From positions 24,208,501 through 24,272,500 of the forward strand of contig CM069610.1 in the NCBI GenBank assembly GCA_035771175.1: a stretch of DNA of 64,000 nucleotides. Direction: 5' to 3'. Origin of the DNA: Paratinospora sagittata (lineage: Eukaryota; Streptophyta; Magnoliopsida; Ranunculales; Menispermaceae). The notes under the pieces were generated by a model. The model was given only the letters and a program-made list of their open reading frames with translations, had not been told where the DNA came from and made no database searches. The first letter of the stretch is position 1. Every line of letters starts with the position of its first letter. The position numbers were made by a program, and so were the translations under genes. Shown in pieces: positions 36,766-49,817 of this stretch.

Positions 36766-37952
36766 GAAGTGATTTTGAAGACTTTGCAGATTTCAGAGTT
36801 TTAGTGCTGAGATTGATCGAGAGGTTACCCTACACACCAAAGATCAAACTAATGCCTTACTTAGGCATGAGATATGTCTTCGTTCTTTTAGCTTGATCTT
36901 TGTAGACTTCGAAAGCTATTGTTTGATGTGTTCTTGATGCAAGACAATTGATGTGTTCTTTTTTGTTGTGTTATCTTACCGAGACCACTTCATATATACT
37001 TACAACTTAAAACAATGGATAGCCTCTGCAAATCTAAGCACAAAAGGGATAAAATGAAGGACTTGCTGATCAACAACGTTATCATCAAGACAGATTGCAA
37101 TTTTGATTCTATTCGAAGCTTGTTTTGACAAATGTAAGAATCAATACTTTCTTCTCTTGAAAAACTCTTTGGAAAGCTCAATCTAACTTGCAAAAATCGT
37201 GTGTGTTGTATTTTTGAAAATCAGAGAATGAGTGTCTTATAAAATTAGAAGTTGCGGGTTAAAGGGCAAGAGAGTACAAAATGATTTGAATTGAAAACAT
37301 TGTTTAATCTAAAGTTGTTTTGGGCGTGCGAGACAATGGGAATCATCTAGGTGTTAGTAGAGAATATTTCAATTAAGACAACCTGGAGAAATTTTATAAG
37401 GAATAGAAAAATCGAGCAAGCAGAAGTGCCCACATTTTTCTCGTTAGAAATATCAGATTTTTTTCACAGACGTGGATAGCGTGCTATTGGGTTGTGTATC
37501 ATGTTCTCAATTGACAGATAGCAGGCTATAGCAGATCGATATACACAAACCCGAGAGCTCGAGTTTTACGGACTTTCCGATAGCGTGTTATCGAGGCCTA
37601 TATCGCGCTATTCGCCATTTTACTAAAAATGGAAAGGTCACGGCAACAGCTTTATAGCGAAGTATCAAAGGGGATAGCGCGGTATAGACAATTTTTCAGA
37701 AAAACAAATGTCTTGTTATAGAACCCTATCAGCGTGATGTCAACACGGATAGTGCGCTAGTGCCTTCCGGAAAATCTTGGCAAAATGTTCGATAGCCTTA
37801 TTTTTGTAAAATTAATATTTGGACACTCAAGAACCATTCAATTAACTCAAAACATATTGTATAAGATTAAAAACTTTTAAATAATTCAAAACTCATTGAA
37901 ATTATGATTAAAACCTTTCGGAAAACATTTTTTCAAAATGAAATACTATATC
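36766..37952 (+). repeat. Satellite monomer M32 (trimer position 3)
   Basis: It is a near-copy of M29 at +3,562, including the private-looking aaaatgttcg and accattcaatt. Confidence 0.95.
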
Positions 37953-39140
37953 GAAGTGATTTTGAAGACTTTGCAGATTTCAGAGTTTTAGTGCTGAGAT
38001 TGATCGAGAGGTTACCCTACACACCAAAGATCAAACTAATGCCTTACTTAGGCATGAGATATGTCTTCGTTCTTTTAGCTTGATCTTTGTAGACTTCGAA
38101 AGCTATTGTTTGATGTGTTTTTGATGCAAGACAATTGATGTGTTCTTTTTTGTTGTGTTATCTTACCGAGACCACTGCATATATACTTACAACTTAAAAC
38201 AAATGGATAGCCTCTGCAAATCTAAGCACAAAAGGGATAAAATGAAGGACTTGCTGATCAACGACGTTATCATCAAGACAGATTGCAATTTTGATTCTAT
38301 TCGAAGCTTGTTTTGACAAATGCAAGAATCAATACTTTCTTCTCTTGAAAAACTCTTTGGAAAACTCAATCTAACTTGAAAAAATCGTGTGTGTTGTATT
38401 TTTCAAAATCAGAGAATGAGTGTTTTATAAAATTAGAAGTTGCGGGTTAAAGGGCAAGAGAGTACAAAATGATTTGAATTCAAAACATTGTTTAATCTAA
38501 AGTTGTTTTGGGCGTGCGAGACAATGGGAATCATCTAGGTGTTAGTAGAGAATATTTCAATTAAGACAACCTGGAGAAATTGTATAAGGAATAGAAAAAT
38601 CGAGCAAGCAGAAGTGCCCACATTTTTCTCGTTACAAATATCAGATTTTTTTCACAGACGTGGATAGCGTGCTATTGGGTTGTGTATCATGTTCTCAATT
38701 GACAGATAGCTGGCTATAGCAGATCGATATACACAAACCCGAGAGCTCGAGTTTTACGGACTTTCCGATAGCGTGTTATCGAGGCCTATATCGCGCTATT
38801 GCCCATTTTACTAAAAATGGAAAGGTCACGGCAACAGCTTTATAGCGAAGTATCAAAGGGGATAGCGCGATATAGACAATTTTTAAGAATAACAAATGTT
38901 TTGTTATAGAACCCTATCAGCGTGCTGTCAACACTGATAGTGCGCTAGTGCCTTCAGGAAAATCTTGGCAAATTGCTGGATATCCTTAGTTTTGTAAAAT
39001 TAATATTTTGACACTCAACAACCATTCCATTAACTCAAAACATATTGTATAAGATTAAAAAGTTTTAAATAATTCAAAACTCATTGAAATTATGATTAAA
39101 ACCTTTCGGAAAACATTTTTTCAAAATGAAATACTATATC
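37953..39140 (+). repeat. Satellite monomer M33 (trimer position 1)
   Basis: It is a near-copy of M30 at +3,562, with cgttacaaatatc as the one private change I noted. Confidence 0.95.
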
Positions 39141-40327
39141 GAAGTGATTTTTAAGACTTTGCAGATTTCAGAGTTTTAGTGCTGAGATTGATCGAGAGGT
39201 TACCCTACACACCAAAGATCAAACTAATGCCTTACTTAGGCATGATATATGTCTTCGTTCTTTTAGTTTGATCTTTGTAGACTTCGAAAGCTATTGTTTG
39301 ATGTGTTTTTGATGCAAGACAATTGATGTGTTCTTTTTTGTTGTGTTATCTTACCGAGACCACTTCATATATACTTACAACTTAAAACAATGGATAGCCT
39401 CTGCAAACCTAAGCACAAAAGGGATAAAATGAAGGACTTGCTGATCAACGACGTTATCATCAAGACAGATTGCAATTTTGATTCTATTCGAAGCTTGTTT
39501 TGACAATTGGAAGAATCAATACTTTCTTCTCTTGAAAAACTCTTTGGAAAGCTCAATCTAACTTGCAAAAATCGTGTGTGTTGTATTTTTGAAAATCAGA
39601 GAATGAGTGTTTTATAAAATTAGAAGTTGCGGGTTAAAGGGCAAGAGAGTACAAAATGATTTGAATTCAAAACATTGTTTAATCTAAAGTTGTTTTGGGC
39701 GTGCGAGAGAATGGGAATCATCTAGGTGTTAATAGAGAATATTTCAATTAAGACAACCTGGAGAAATTGTATAAGGAATAGAAAAATCGAGCAAGCAGAA
39801 GTGTCCACATTTTTCTCGTTAGAAATATCAGATTTTTTTCACAGACGTGGATAGCGTGCTATTGGGTTGTGTATCATGTTCTCAATTGACAGATAGCAGG
39901 CGATAGCAGATTGATATACACAAACCCGAGAGCTCGAGTTTTACGGACTTTCCGATAGCGCGTTATCGAGGCCTATATCGCGCTATTGCCCATTTTACTA
40001 AAAATTGAAAGGTCACGGCAACAGCTTTATAGCGAAGTATCAAAGGGGATAGCGCGGTATAGACAATTTTTCAGAAAAATAAATGTTTTCTTATAGAACC
40101 CTATCAGCGTGCTGTCAACACTGATAGTACGCTAGTGCCTTCAGGAAAATCTTGGCAAATTGCTGGATAGCCTTATTTTTGTAAAATTAATATTTTGACA
40201 CTCAAGAACCATTCCATTAACTCAAAACATATTGTATAAGATTAAAAACTTTTAAATAATTCAAAACTCGTTGAAATTATGATTAAAACCTTTCGGAAAA
40301 CATTTTTTCAAAATGAAATACTATATC
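39141..40327 (+). repeat. Satellite monomer M34 (trimer position 2)
   Basis: It is a near-copy of M31 at +3,562, with gatttttaagac, gttctcaattg (M31 has gttcccaattg) and gttttcttatag. Confidence 0.95.
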
Positions 40328-41510
40328 GAAGTGATTTTTAAGACTTTGCAGATTTCAGAGTTTTAGTGCTGAGATTGATCGAGAGGTTACCCTACACACC
40401 AAAGATCAAACTAATGCCTTAGGCATGAGATATGTCTTCGTTCTTTTAGCTTGATCTTTGTAGACTTCGAAAGCTATTGTTTGATGTGTTCTTGATGCAA
40501 GACAATTGATGTGTTCTTTTTTGTTGTGTTATCTTACCGAGACCACTTCATATATACTTACAACTTAAAACAATGGATAGCCTCTGCAAATCTAAGCACA
40601 AAAGGGATAAAATGACGGACTTGCTGATCAACAACGTTATCATCAAGACAGATTGCAATTTTGATTCTATTCGAAGCTTGTTTTGACAAATGTAAGAATC
40701 AATACTTTCTTCTCTTGAAAAACTCTTTGGAAAGCTCAATCTAACTTGCAAAAATCGTGTGTGTTGTATTTTTGAAAATCAGAGAATGAGTGTCTTATAA
40801 AATTAGAAGTTGCGGGTTAAAGGGCAAGAGAGTACAAAATGATTTGAATTGAAAACATTGTTTAATCTAAAGTTGTTTTGGGCGTGCGAGACAATGGGAA
40901 TCATCTAGGTGTTAGTAGAGAATATTTCAATTAAGACAACCTGGAGAAATTTTATAAGGAATAGAAAAATCGAGCAAGCAGAAGTGCCCACATTTTTCTC
41001 GTTAGAAATATCAGATTTTTTTCACAGACGTGGATAGCGTGCTATTGGGTTGTGTATCATGTTCTCAATTGACAGATAGCAGGCTATAGCAGATCGATAT
41101 ACACAAACCCGAGAGCTCGAGTTTTACGGACTTTCCGATAGCGTGTTATCAAGGCCTATATCGCGCTATTCGCCATTTTACTAAAAATGGAAAGGTCACG
41201 GCAACAGCTTTATAGCGAAGTATCAAAGGGGATAGCGCGGTATAGACAATTTTTCAGAAAAACAAATGTCTTGTTATAGAACCCTATCAGCGTGATGTCA
41301 ACACGGATAGTGCGCTAGTGCCTTCCGGAAAATCTTGGCAAATTGTTCGATAGCCTTATTTTTGTAAAATTAATATTTGGACACTCAAGAACCATTCCAT
41401 TAACTCAAAACATATTGTATAAGATTAAAAACTTTTAAATAATTCAAAACTCATTGAAATTATGATTAAAACCTTTCGGAAAACATTTTTTCAAAATGAA
41501 ATACTATATC
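40328..41510 (+). repeat. Satellite monomer M35 (trimer position 3)
   Basis: It matches M32 but has lost four bases from the inner hairpin loop (atgccttaggcat), giving 1,183 bases. It shares gatttttaagac with M34, and has aaattgttcg and accattccatt. Confidence 0.95.
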
Positions 41511-42698
41511 GAAGTGATTTTGAAGACTTTGCAGATTTCAGAGTTTTAGTGCTGAGATTGATCGAGAGGTTACCCTACACACCAAAGATCAAACTAATGC
41601 CTTACTTAGGCATGAGATATGTCTTCGTTCTTTTAGCTTGATCTTTGTAGACTTCGAAAGCTATTGTTTGATGTGTTTTTGATGCAAGACAATTGATGTG
41701 TTCTTTTTTGTTGTGTTATCTTACCGAGACCACTTCATATATACTTACAACTTAAAACAAATGGATAGCCTCTGCAAATCTAAGCACAAAAGGGATAAAA
41801 TGAAGGACTTGCTGATCAACGACGTTATCATCAAGACAGATTGCAATTTTGATTCTATTCGAAGCTTGTTTTGACAAATGCAAGAATCAATACTTTCTTC
41901 TCTTGAAAAACTCTTTGGAAAACTCAATCTAACTTGAAAAAATCGTGTGTGTTGTATTTTTCAAAATCAGAGAATGAGTGTTTTATAAAATTAGAAGTTG
42001 CGGGTTAAAGGGCAAGAGAGTACAAAATGATTTGAATTCAAAACATTGTTTAATCTAAAGTTGTTTTGGGCGTGCGAGACAATGGGAATCATCTAGGTGT
42101 TAGTAGAGAATATTTCAATTAAGACAACCTGGAGAAATTGTATAAGGAATAGAAAAATCGAGCAAGCAGAAGTGCCCACATTTTTCTCGTTAGAAATATC
42201 AGATTTTTTTCACAGACGTGGATAGCGTGCTATTGGGTTGTGTATCATGTTCTCAATTGACAGATAGCTGGCTATAGCAGATCGATATACACAAACCCGA
42301 GAGCTCGAGTTTTACGGACTTTCCGATAGCGTGTTATCGAGGCCTATATCGCGCTATTGCCCATTTTACTAAAAATGGAAAGGTCACGGCAACAGCTTTA
42401 TAGCGAAGTATCAAAGGGGATAGCGCGATATAGACAATTTTTAAGAATAACAAATGTTTTGTTATAGAACCCTATCAGCGTGCTGTCAACACTGATAGTG
42501 CGCTAGTGCCTTCAGGAAAATCTTGGCAAATTGCTGGATATCCTTAGTTTTGTAAAATTAATATTTTGACACTCAACAACCATTCCATTAACTCAAAACA
42601 TATTGTATAAGATTAAAAACTTTTAAATAATTCAAAACTCATTGAAATTATGATTAAAACCTTTCGGAAAACATTTTTTCAAAATGAAATACTATATC
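41511..42698 (+). repeat. Satellite monomer M36 (trimer position 1)
   Basis: It is the fourth copy of the M27 type. It has acttcatat like M27 and aaaacttttaaat rather than the aaaagttttaaat of M27, M30 and M33. Confidence 0.95.
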
Positions 42699-43884
42699 GA
42701 AGTGATTTTGAAGACTTTGCAGATTTCAGAGTTTTAGTGCTGAGATTGATCGAGAGGTTACCCTACACACCAAAGATCAAACTAATGCCTTACTTAGGCA
42801 TGATATATGTCTTCGTTCTTTTAGTTTGATCTTTGTAGACTTCGAAAGCTATTGTTTGATGTGTTTTTGATGCAAAACAATTGATGTGTTTTTTTTGTTG
42901 TGTTATCTTACCGAGACCACTTCATATATACTTACAACTTAAAACAATGGATAGCCTCTGCAAACCTAAGCACAAAAGGGATAAAATGAAGGACTTGCTG
43001 ATCAACGACGTTATCATCAAGACAGATTGCAATTTTGATTCTATTCGAAGCTTGTTTTGACAATTGCAAGAATCAATACTTTCTTCTCTTGAAAAACTCT
43101 TTGGAAAGCTCAATCTAACTTGCAAAAATCGTGTGTGTTGTATTTTTGAAAATCAGAGAATGAGTGTTTTATAAAATTAGAAGTTGCGGGTTAAAGGGCA
43201 AGAGAGTACAAAATGATTTGAATTCAAAACATTGTTTAATCTAAAGTTGTTTTGGGCGTGCGAGAGAATGGGAATCATCTAGGTGTTAGTAGAGAATATT
43301 TCAATTAAGACAACCTGGAGAAATTGTATAAGGAATAGAAAAATCGAGCAAGCAGAAGTGTCCACATTTTTCTCGTTAGAAATATCAGATTTTTTTCACA
43401 GACGTGGATAGCGTGCTATTGGGTTGTGTATCATGTTCTCAATTGACAGATAGCTGGCTATAGCAGATCGATATACACAAACCCGAGAGCTCGAGTTTTA
43501 CGGACTTTCCGATAGCGTGTTATCGAGGCCTATATCGCGCTATTGCCCATTTTACTAAAAATGGAAAGGTCACGGCAACAGCTTTATAGCGAAGTATCAA
43601 AGGGGATAGCGCGATATAGACAATTTTTAAGAATAACAAATGTTTTGTTATAAAACCCTATCAGCGTGCTGTCAACACTGATAGTGCGCTAGTGCCTTCA
43701 GGAAAATCTTGGCAAATTGCTGGATATCCTTAGTTTTGTAAAATTAATATTTTGACACTCAACAACCATTCCATTAACTCAAAACATATTGTATAAGATT
43801 AAAAACTTTTAAATAATTCAAAACTCATTGAAATTATGATTAAAACCTTTCGGAAAACATTTTTTCAAAATGAAATACTATATC
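42699..43884 (+). repeat. Satellite monomer M37 (hybrid)
   Basis: The head to gtgtccac is M28 type (agtttgatc, caaacctaag, gcgagagaatgg), with caattgcaag. From gatagctggctatag onward it is tail A, M27 type. The switch lies between about 43,370 and 43,455. Confidence 0.95.
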
Positions 43885-45070
43885 GAAGTGATTTTGAAGA
43901 CTTTGCAGATTTCAGAGTTTTAGTGCTGAGATTGATCGAGAGGTTACCCTACACACCAAAGATCAAACTAATGCCTTACTTAGGCATGATATATGTCTTC
44001 GTTCTTTTAGTTTGATCTTTGTAGACTTCGAAAGCTATTGTTTGATGTGTTTTTGATGCAAAACAATTGATGTGTTTTTTTTGTTGTGTTATCTTACCGA
44101 GACCACTTCATATATACTTACAACTTAAAACAATGGATAGCCTCTGCAAACCTAAGCACAAAAGGGATAAAATGAAGGACTTGCTGATCAACGACGTTAT
44201 CATCAAGACAGATTGCAATTTTGATTCTATTCGAAGCTTGTTTTGACAATTGCAAGAATCAATACTTTCTTCTCTTGAAAAACTCTTTGGAAAGCTCAAT
44301 CTAACTTGCAAAAATCGTGTGTGTTGTATTTTTGAAAATCAGAGAATGAGTGTTTTATAAAATTAGAAGTTGCGGGTTAAAGGGCAAGAGAGTACAAAAT
44401 GATTTGAATTCAAAACATTGTTTAATCTAAAGTTGTTTTGGGCGTGCGAGAGAATGGGAATCATCTAGGTGTTAGTAGAGAATATTTCAATTAAGACAAC
44501 CTGGAGAAATTGTATAAGGAATAGAAAAATCGAGCAAGCAGAAGTGTCCACATTTTTCTCGTTAGAAATATCAGATTTTTTTCACAGACGTGGATAGCGT
44601 GCTATTGGGTTGTGTATCATGTTCTCAATTGACAGATAGCTGGCTATAGCAGATCGATATACACAAACTCGAGAGCTCGAGTTTTACGGACTTTCCGATA
44701 GCGTGTTATCGAGGCCTATATCGCGCTATTGCCCATTTTACTAAAAATGGAAAGGTCACGGCAACAGCTTTATAGCGAAGTATCAAAGGGGATAGCGCGA
44801 TATAGACAATTTTTAAGAATAACAAATGTTTTGTTATAGAACCCTATCAGCGTGCTGTCAACACTGATAGTGCGCTAGTGCCTTCAGGAAAATCTTGGCA
44901 AATTGCTGGATATCCTTAGTTTTGTAAAATTAATATTTTGACACTCAACAACCATTCCATTAACTCAAAACATATTGTATAAGATTAAAAACTTTTAAAT
45001 AATTCAAAACTCATTGAAATTATGATTAAAACCTTTCGGAAAACATTTTTTCAAAATGAAATACTATATC
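43885..45070 (+). repeat. Satellite monomer M38 (hybrid)
   Basis: It is a near-copy of M37: the same M28-type head and tail A, with the same switch position. It has acaaactcgag where M37 has acaaacccgag, and M37 has ttataaaacc where M38 has ttatagaacc. Confidence 0.95.
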
Positions 45071-46257
45071 GAAGTGATTTTGAAGACTTTGCAGATTTCA
45101 GAGTTTTAGTGCTGAGATTGATCGAGAGGTTACCCTACACACCAAAGATCAAACTAATGCCTTACTTAGGCATGATATATGTCTTCGTTCTTTTAGTTTG
45201 ATCTTTGTAGACTTCGAAAGCTATTGTTTGATGTGTTTTTGATGCAAAACAATTGATGTGTTCTTTTTTGTTGTGTTATCTTACCGAGACCACTTCATAT
45301 ATACTTACAACTTAAAACAATGGATAGCCTCTGCAAACCTAAGCACAAAAGGGATAAAATGAAGGACTTGCTGATCAACGACGTTATCATCAAGACAGAT
45401 TGCAATTTTGATTCTATTCGAAGCTTGTTTTGACAATTGCAAGAATCAATACTTTCTTCTCTTGAAAAACTCTTTGGAAAGCTCAATCTAACTTGCAAAA
45501 ATCGTGTGTGTTGTATTTTTGAAAATCAGAGAATGAGTGTTTTATAAAATTAGAAGTTGCGGGTTAAAGGGCAAGAGAGTACAAAATGATTTGAATTCAA
45601 AACATTGTTTAATCTAAAGTTGTTTTGGGCGTGCGAGAGAATGAGAATCATCTAGGTGTTAGTAGAGAATATTTCAATTAAGACAACCTGGAGAAATTGT
45701 ATAAGGAATAGAAAAATCGAGCAAGCAGAAGTGTCCACATTTTTCTCGTTAGAAATATCAGATTTTTTTCACAGACGTGGATAGCGTGCTATTGGGTTGT
45801 GTATCATGTTCTCAATTGACAGATAGCAGGCGATAGCAGATTGATATACACAAACCCGAGAGCTCGAGTTTTACGGACTTTCCGATAGCGCGTTATCGAG
45901 GCCTATATCGCGCTATTGCCCATTTTACTAAAAATTGAAAGGTCACGGCAACAGCTTTATAGCGAAGTATCAAAGGGGATAGCGCGGTATAGACAATTTT
46001 TCAGAAAAACAAATGTTTTGTTATAGAACCCTATCAGCGTGCTGTCAACACTGATAGTACGCTAGTGCCTTCAGGAAAATCTTGGCAAATTGCTGGATAG
46101 CCTTATTTTTGTAAAATTAATATTTTGACACTCAAGAACCATTCCATTAACTCAAAACATATTGTATAAGATTAAAAACTTTTAAATAATTCAAAGCTCA
46201 TTGAAATTATGATTAAAACCTTTCGGAAAACATTTTTTCAAAATGAAATACTATATC
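45071..46257 (+). repeat. Satellite monomer M39
   Basis: The head is like M37 and M38, but the tail is B (gcgatagcagattg, gatagcgcgttatcg, agtacgctag). It may be the unrecombined relative of the two hybrids. Confidence 0.95.
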
Positions 46258-47444
46258 GAAGTGATTTTGAAGACTTTGCAGATTTCAGAGTTTTAGTGCT
46301 GAGATTGATCGAGAGGTTACCCTACACACCAAAGATCAAACTAATGCCTTACTTAGGCATGAGATATGTCTTCGTTCTTTTAGCTTGATCTTTGTAGACT
46401 TCGAAAGCTATTGTTTGATGTGTTTTTGATGCAAGACAATTGATGTGTTCTTTTTTGTTGTGTTATCTTACCGAGACCACTGCATATATACTTACAACTT
46501 AAAACAATGGATAGCCTCTGCAAATCTAAGCACAAAAGGGATAAAATGAAGGACTTGCTGATCAACAACGTTATCATCAAGACATATTGCAATTTTGATT
46601 CTATTCGAAGCTTGTTTTGACAAATGTAAGAATCAATACTTTCTTCTCTTGAAAAACTCTTTGGAAAGCTCAATCTAACTTGCAAAAATCGTGTGTGTTG
46701 TATTTTTGAAAATCAGAGAATGAGTGTCTTATAAAATTAGAAGTTGCGGGTTAAAGGGCAAGAGAGTACAAAATGATTTGAATTGAAAACATTGTTTAAT
46801 CTAAAGTTGTTTTGGGCGTGCGAGACAATGGGAATCATCTAGGTGTTAGTAGAGAATATTTCAATTAAGACAACCTGGAGAAATTGTATAAGGAATAGAA
46901 AAATCGAGCAAGCAGAAGTGCCCACATTTTTCTCGTTAGAAATATCAGATTTTTTTCACAGACGTGGATAGCGTGCTATTGGGTTGTGTATCATGTTCTC
47001 AATTGACAGATAGCAGGCTATAGCAGATCGATATACACAAACCCGAGAGCTCGAGTTTTACGGACTTTCCGATAGCGTGTTATCGAGGCCTATATCGCGC
47101 TATTCGCCATTTTACTAAAAATGGAAAGGTCACGGCAACAGCTTTATAGCGAAGTATCAAAGGGGATAGCGCGGTATAGACAATTTTTCAGAAAAACAAA
47201 TGTCTTGTTATAGAACCCTATCAGCGTGATGTCAACACGGATAGTGCGCTAGTGCCTTCCGGAAAATCTTGGCAAATTGTTCGATAGCCTTATTTTTGTA
47301 AAATTAATATTTGGACACTCAAGAACCATTCCATTAACTCAAAACATATTGTATAAGATTAAAAACTTTTAAATAATTCAAAACTCATTGAAATTATGAT
47401 TAAAACCTTTCGGAAAACATTTTTTCAAAATGAAATACTATATC
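46258..47444 (+). repeat. Satellite monomer M40
   Basis: The head has gtgtttttgatgc and actgcatat as in M30. The rest is M29 type (gatcaacaacgtt, caaatgtaag, gtgtcttataaa, ttgaattgaaaac, tail C), with gacatattgc shared only with M42. Confidence 0.95.
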
Positions 47445-48632
47445 GAAGTGATTTTGAAGACTTTGCAGATTTCAGAGTTTTAGTGCTGAGATTGATCGAG
47501 AGGTTACCCTACACACCAAAGATCAAACTAATGCCTTACTTAGGCATGAGATATGTCTTCGTTCTTTTAGCTTGATCTTTGTAGACTTCGAAAGCTATTG
47601 TTTGATGTGTTTTTGATGCAAGACAATTGATGTGTTCTTTTTTGTTGTGTTATCTTACCGAGACCACTGCATATATACTTACAACTTAAAACAAATGGAT
47701 AGCCTCTGCAAATCTAAGCACAAAAGGGATAAAATGAAGGACTTGCTGATCAACAACGTTATCATCAAGACAGATTGCAATTTTGATTCTATTCGAAGCT
47801 TGTTTTGACAAATGTAAGAATCAATACTTTCTTCTCTTGAAAAACTCTTTGGAAAGCTCAATCTAACTTGCAAAAATCGTGTGTGTTGTATTTTTCAAAA
47901 TCAGAGAATGAGTGTCTTATAAAATTAGAAGTTGCGGGTTAAAGGGCAAGAGAGTACAAAATGATTTGAATTGAAAACATTGTTTAATCTAAAGTTGTTT
48001 TGGGCGTGCGAGACAATGGGAATCATCTAGGTGTTAGTAGAGAATATTTCAATTAAGACAACCTGAAGAAATTGTATAAGGAATAGAAAAATCGAGCAAG
48101 CAGAAGAGCCAACATTTTTCTCGTTAGAAATATCAGATTTTTTTCACAGACGTGGATAGCGTGCTATTGGGTTGTGTATCATGTTCTCAATTGACAGATA
48201 GCAGGCTATAGCAGATCGATATACACAAACCCGAGAGCTCGAGTTTTACGGACTTTCCGATAGCGTGTTATCGAGGCCTATATCGCGCTATTCGCCATTT
48301 TACTAAAAATGGAAAGGTCACGGCAACAGCTTTATAGCGAAGTATGAAAGGGGATAGCGCGGTATGGACAATTTTTCAGAAAAACAAATGTCTTGTTATA
48401 GAACCCTATCAGCGTGATGTCAACACGGATAGTGCGCTAGTGCCTTCCGGAAAATCTTGGCAAATTGTTCGATAGCCTTATTTTTGTAAAATTAATATTT
48501 GGACACTCAAGAACCATTCCATTAACTCAAAACATATTGTATAAGATTAAAAACTTTTAAATAATTCAAAACTCATTGAAATTATGATTAAAACCTTTCG
48601 GAAAACATTTTTTCAAAATGAAATACTATATC
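47445..48632 (+). repeat. Satellite monomer M41
   Basis: It is M40-like, with acaaatgg, gacagattgc, acctgaagaaatt, gaagagccaac and ggtatggac. Tail C. Confidence 0.95.
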
Positions 48633-49817
48633 GAAGTGATTTTGAAGACTTTGCAGATTTCAGAGTTTTAGTGCTGAGATTGATCGAGAGGTTACCCTAC
48701 ACACCAAAGATCAAACTAATGCCTTACTTAGGCATGAGATATGTCTTCGTTCTTTTAGCTTGATCTTTGTAGACTTCGAAAGCTATTGTTTGATGTGTTT
48801 TTGATGCAAGACAATTGATGTGTTCTTTTTTGTTGTGTTATCTTACCGAGACCACTGCATATATACTTACAACTTAAAACAATGGATAGCCTCTGCAAAT
48901 CTAAGCACAAAAGGGATAAAATGAAGGACTTGCTGATCAACAACGTTATCATCAAGACATATTGCAATTTTGATTCTATTCGAAGCTTGCTTTGACAAAT
49001 GTAAGAATCAATACTTTCTTCTCTTGAAAAACTCTTTGGAAAGCTCAATCTAACTTGCAAAAATCGTGTGTTGTATTTTTCAAAATCAGAGAATGAGTGT
49101 CTTATAAAATTAGAAGTTGCGGGTTAAAGGGCAAGAGAGTACAAAATGATTTGAATTGAAAACATTGTTTAATCTAAAGTTGTTTTGGGCGTGCGAGACA
49201 ATGGGAATCATCTAGGTGTTAGTAGAGAATATTTCAATTAAGACAACCTGGAGAAATTGTATAAGGAATAGAAAAATCGAGCAAGCAGAAGTGCCCACAT
49301 TTTTCTCGTTAGAAATATCAGATTTTTTTCACAGACGTGGATAGCGTGCTATTGGGTTGTGTATCATGTTCTCAATTGACAGATAGCAGGCTATAGCAGA
49401 TCGATATACACAAACCCGAGAGCTCGAGTTTTACGGACTTTCCGATAGCGTGTTATCGAGGCCTATATCGCGCTATTCGCCATTTTACTAAAAATGGAAA
49501 GGTCACGGCAACAGCTTTATAGCGAAGTATCAAAGGGGATAGCGCGGTATAGACAATTTTTCAGAAAAACAAATGTCTTGTTATAGAACCCTATCAGCGT
49601 GATGTCAACACGGATAGTGCGCTAGTGCCTTCCGGAAAATCTTGGCAAATTGTTCGATAGCCTTATTTTTGTAAAATTAATATTTGGACACTCAAGAACC
49701 ATTCCATTAACTCAAAACATATTGTATAAGATTAAAAACTTTTAAATAATTCAAAACTCATTGAAATTATGATTAAAACCTTTCGGAAAACATTTTTTCA
49801 AAATGAAATACTATATC
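48633..49817 (+). repeat. Satellite monomer M42
   Basis: It is M40-like (acaatgg, gacatattgc), has agcttgctttgac, and has lost a TG pair in cgtgtgttgtatt. Tail C. M40 and M42 flank M41 in a two-monomer alternation. Confidence 0.95.

Larger units (their letters stand above)
30829..42698 (+). repeat. Three-monomer higher-order repeat, M27-M36
   Basis: Three full units (M27-29, M30-32, M33-35) and the first monomer of a fourth are present. Spacing is exactly 3,562 between the first three units; the third is 3,558 because M35 lost four bases. Within-unit monomers differ at many sites, while equivalents across units differ at very few, the classic higher-order repeat signature. Confidence 0.95.
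42699..46257 (+). repeat. One-monomer tandem run, M37-M39
   Basis: Three adjacent monomers share a head that appears only once per unit in the preceding trimer block. M37 and M38 are near-identical hybrids, 1,186 bases apart. Confidence 0.9.

Noticed and set aside
46380..46685. 101-codon antisense frames in M40 and M42 as longer proteins
   Set aside because: The extra 34 codons come from reading through into neighbouring non-coding repeat sequence because acaaatgg became acaatgg. The other monomers stop there or shift frame.
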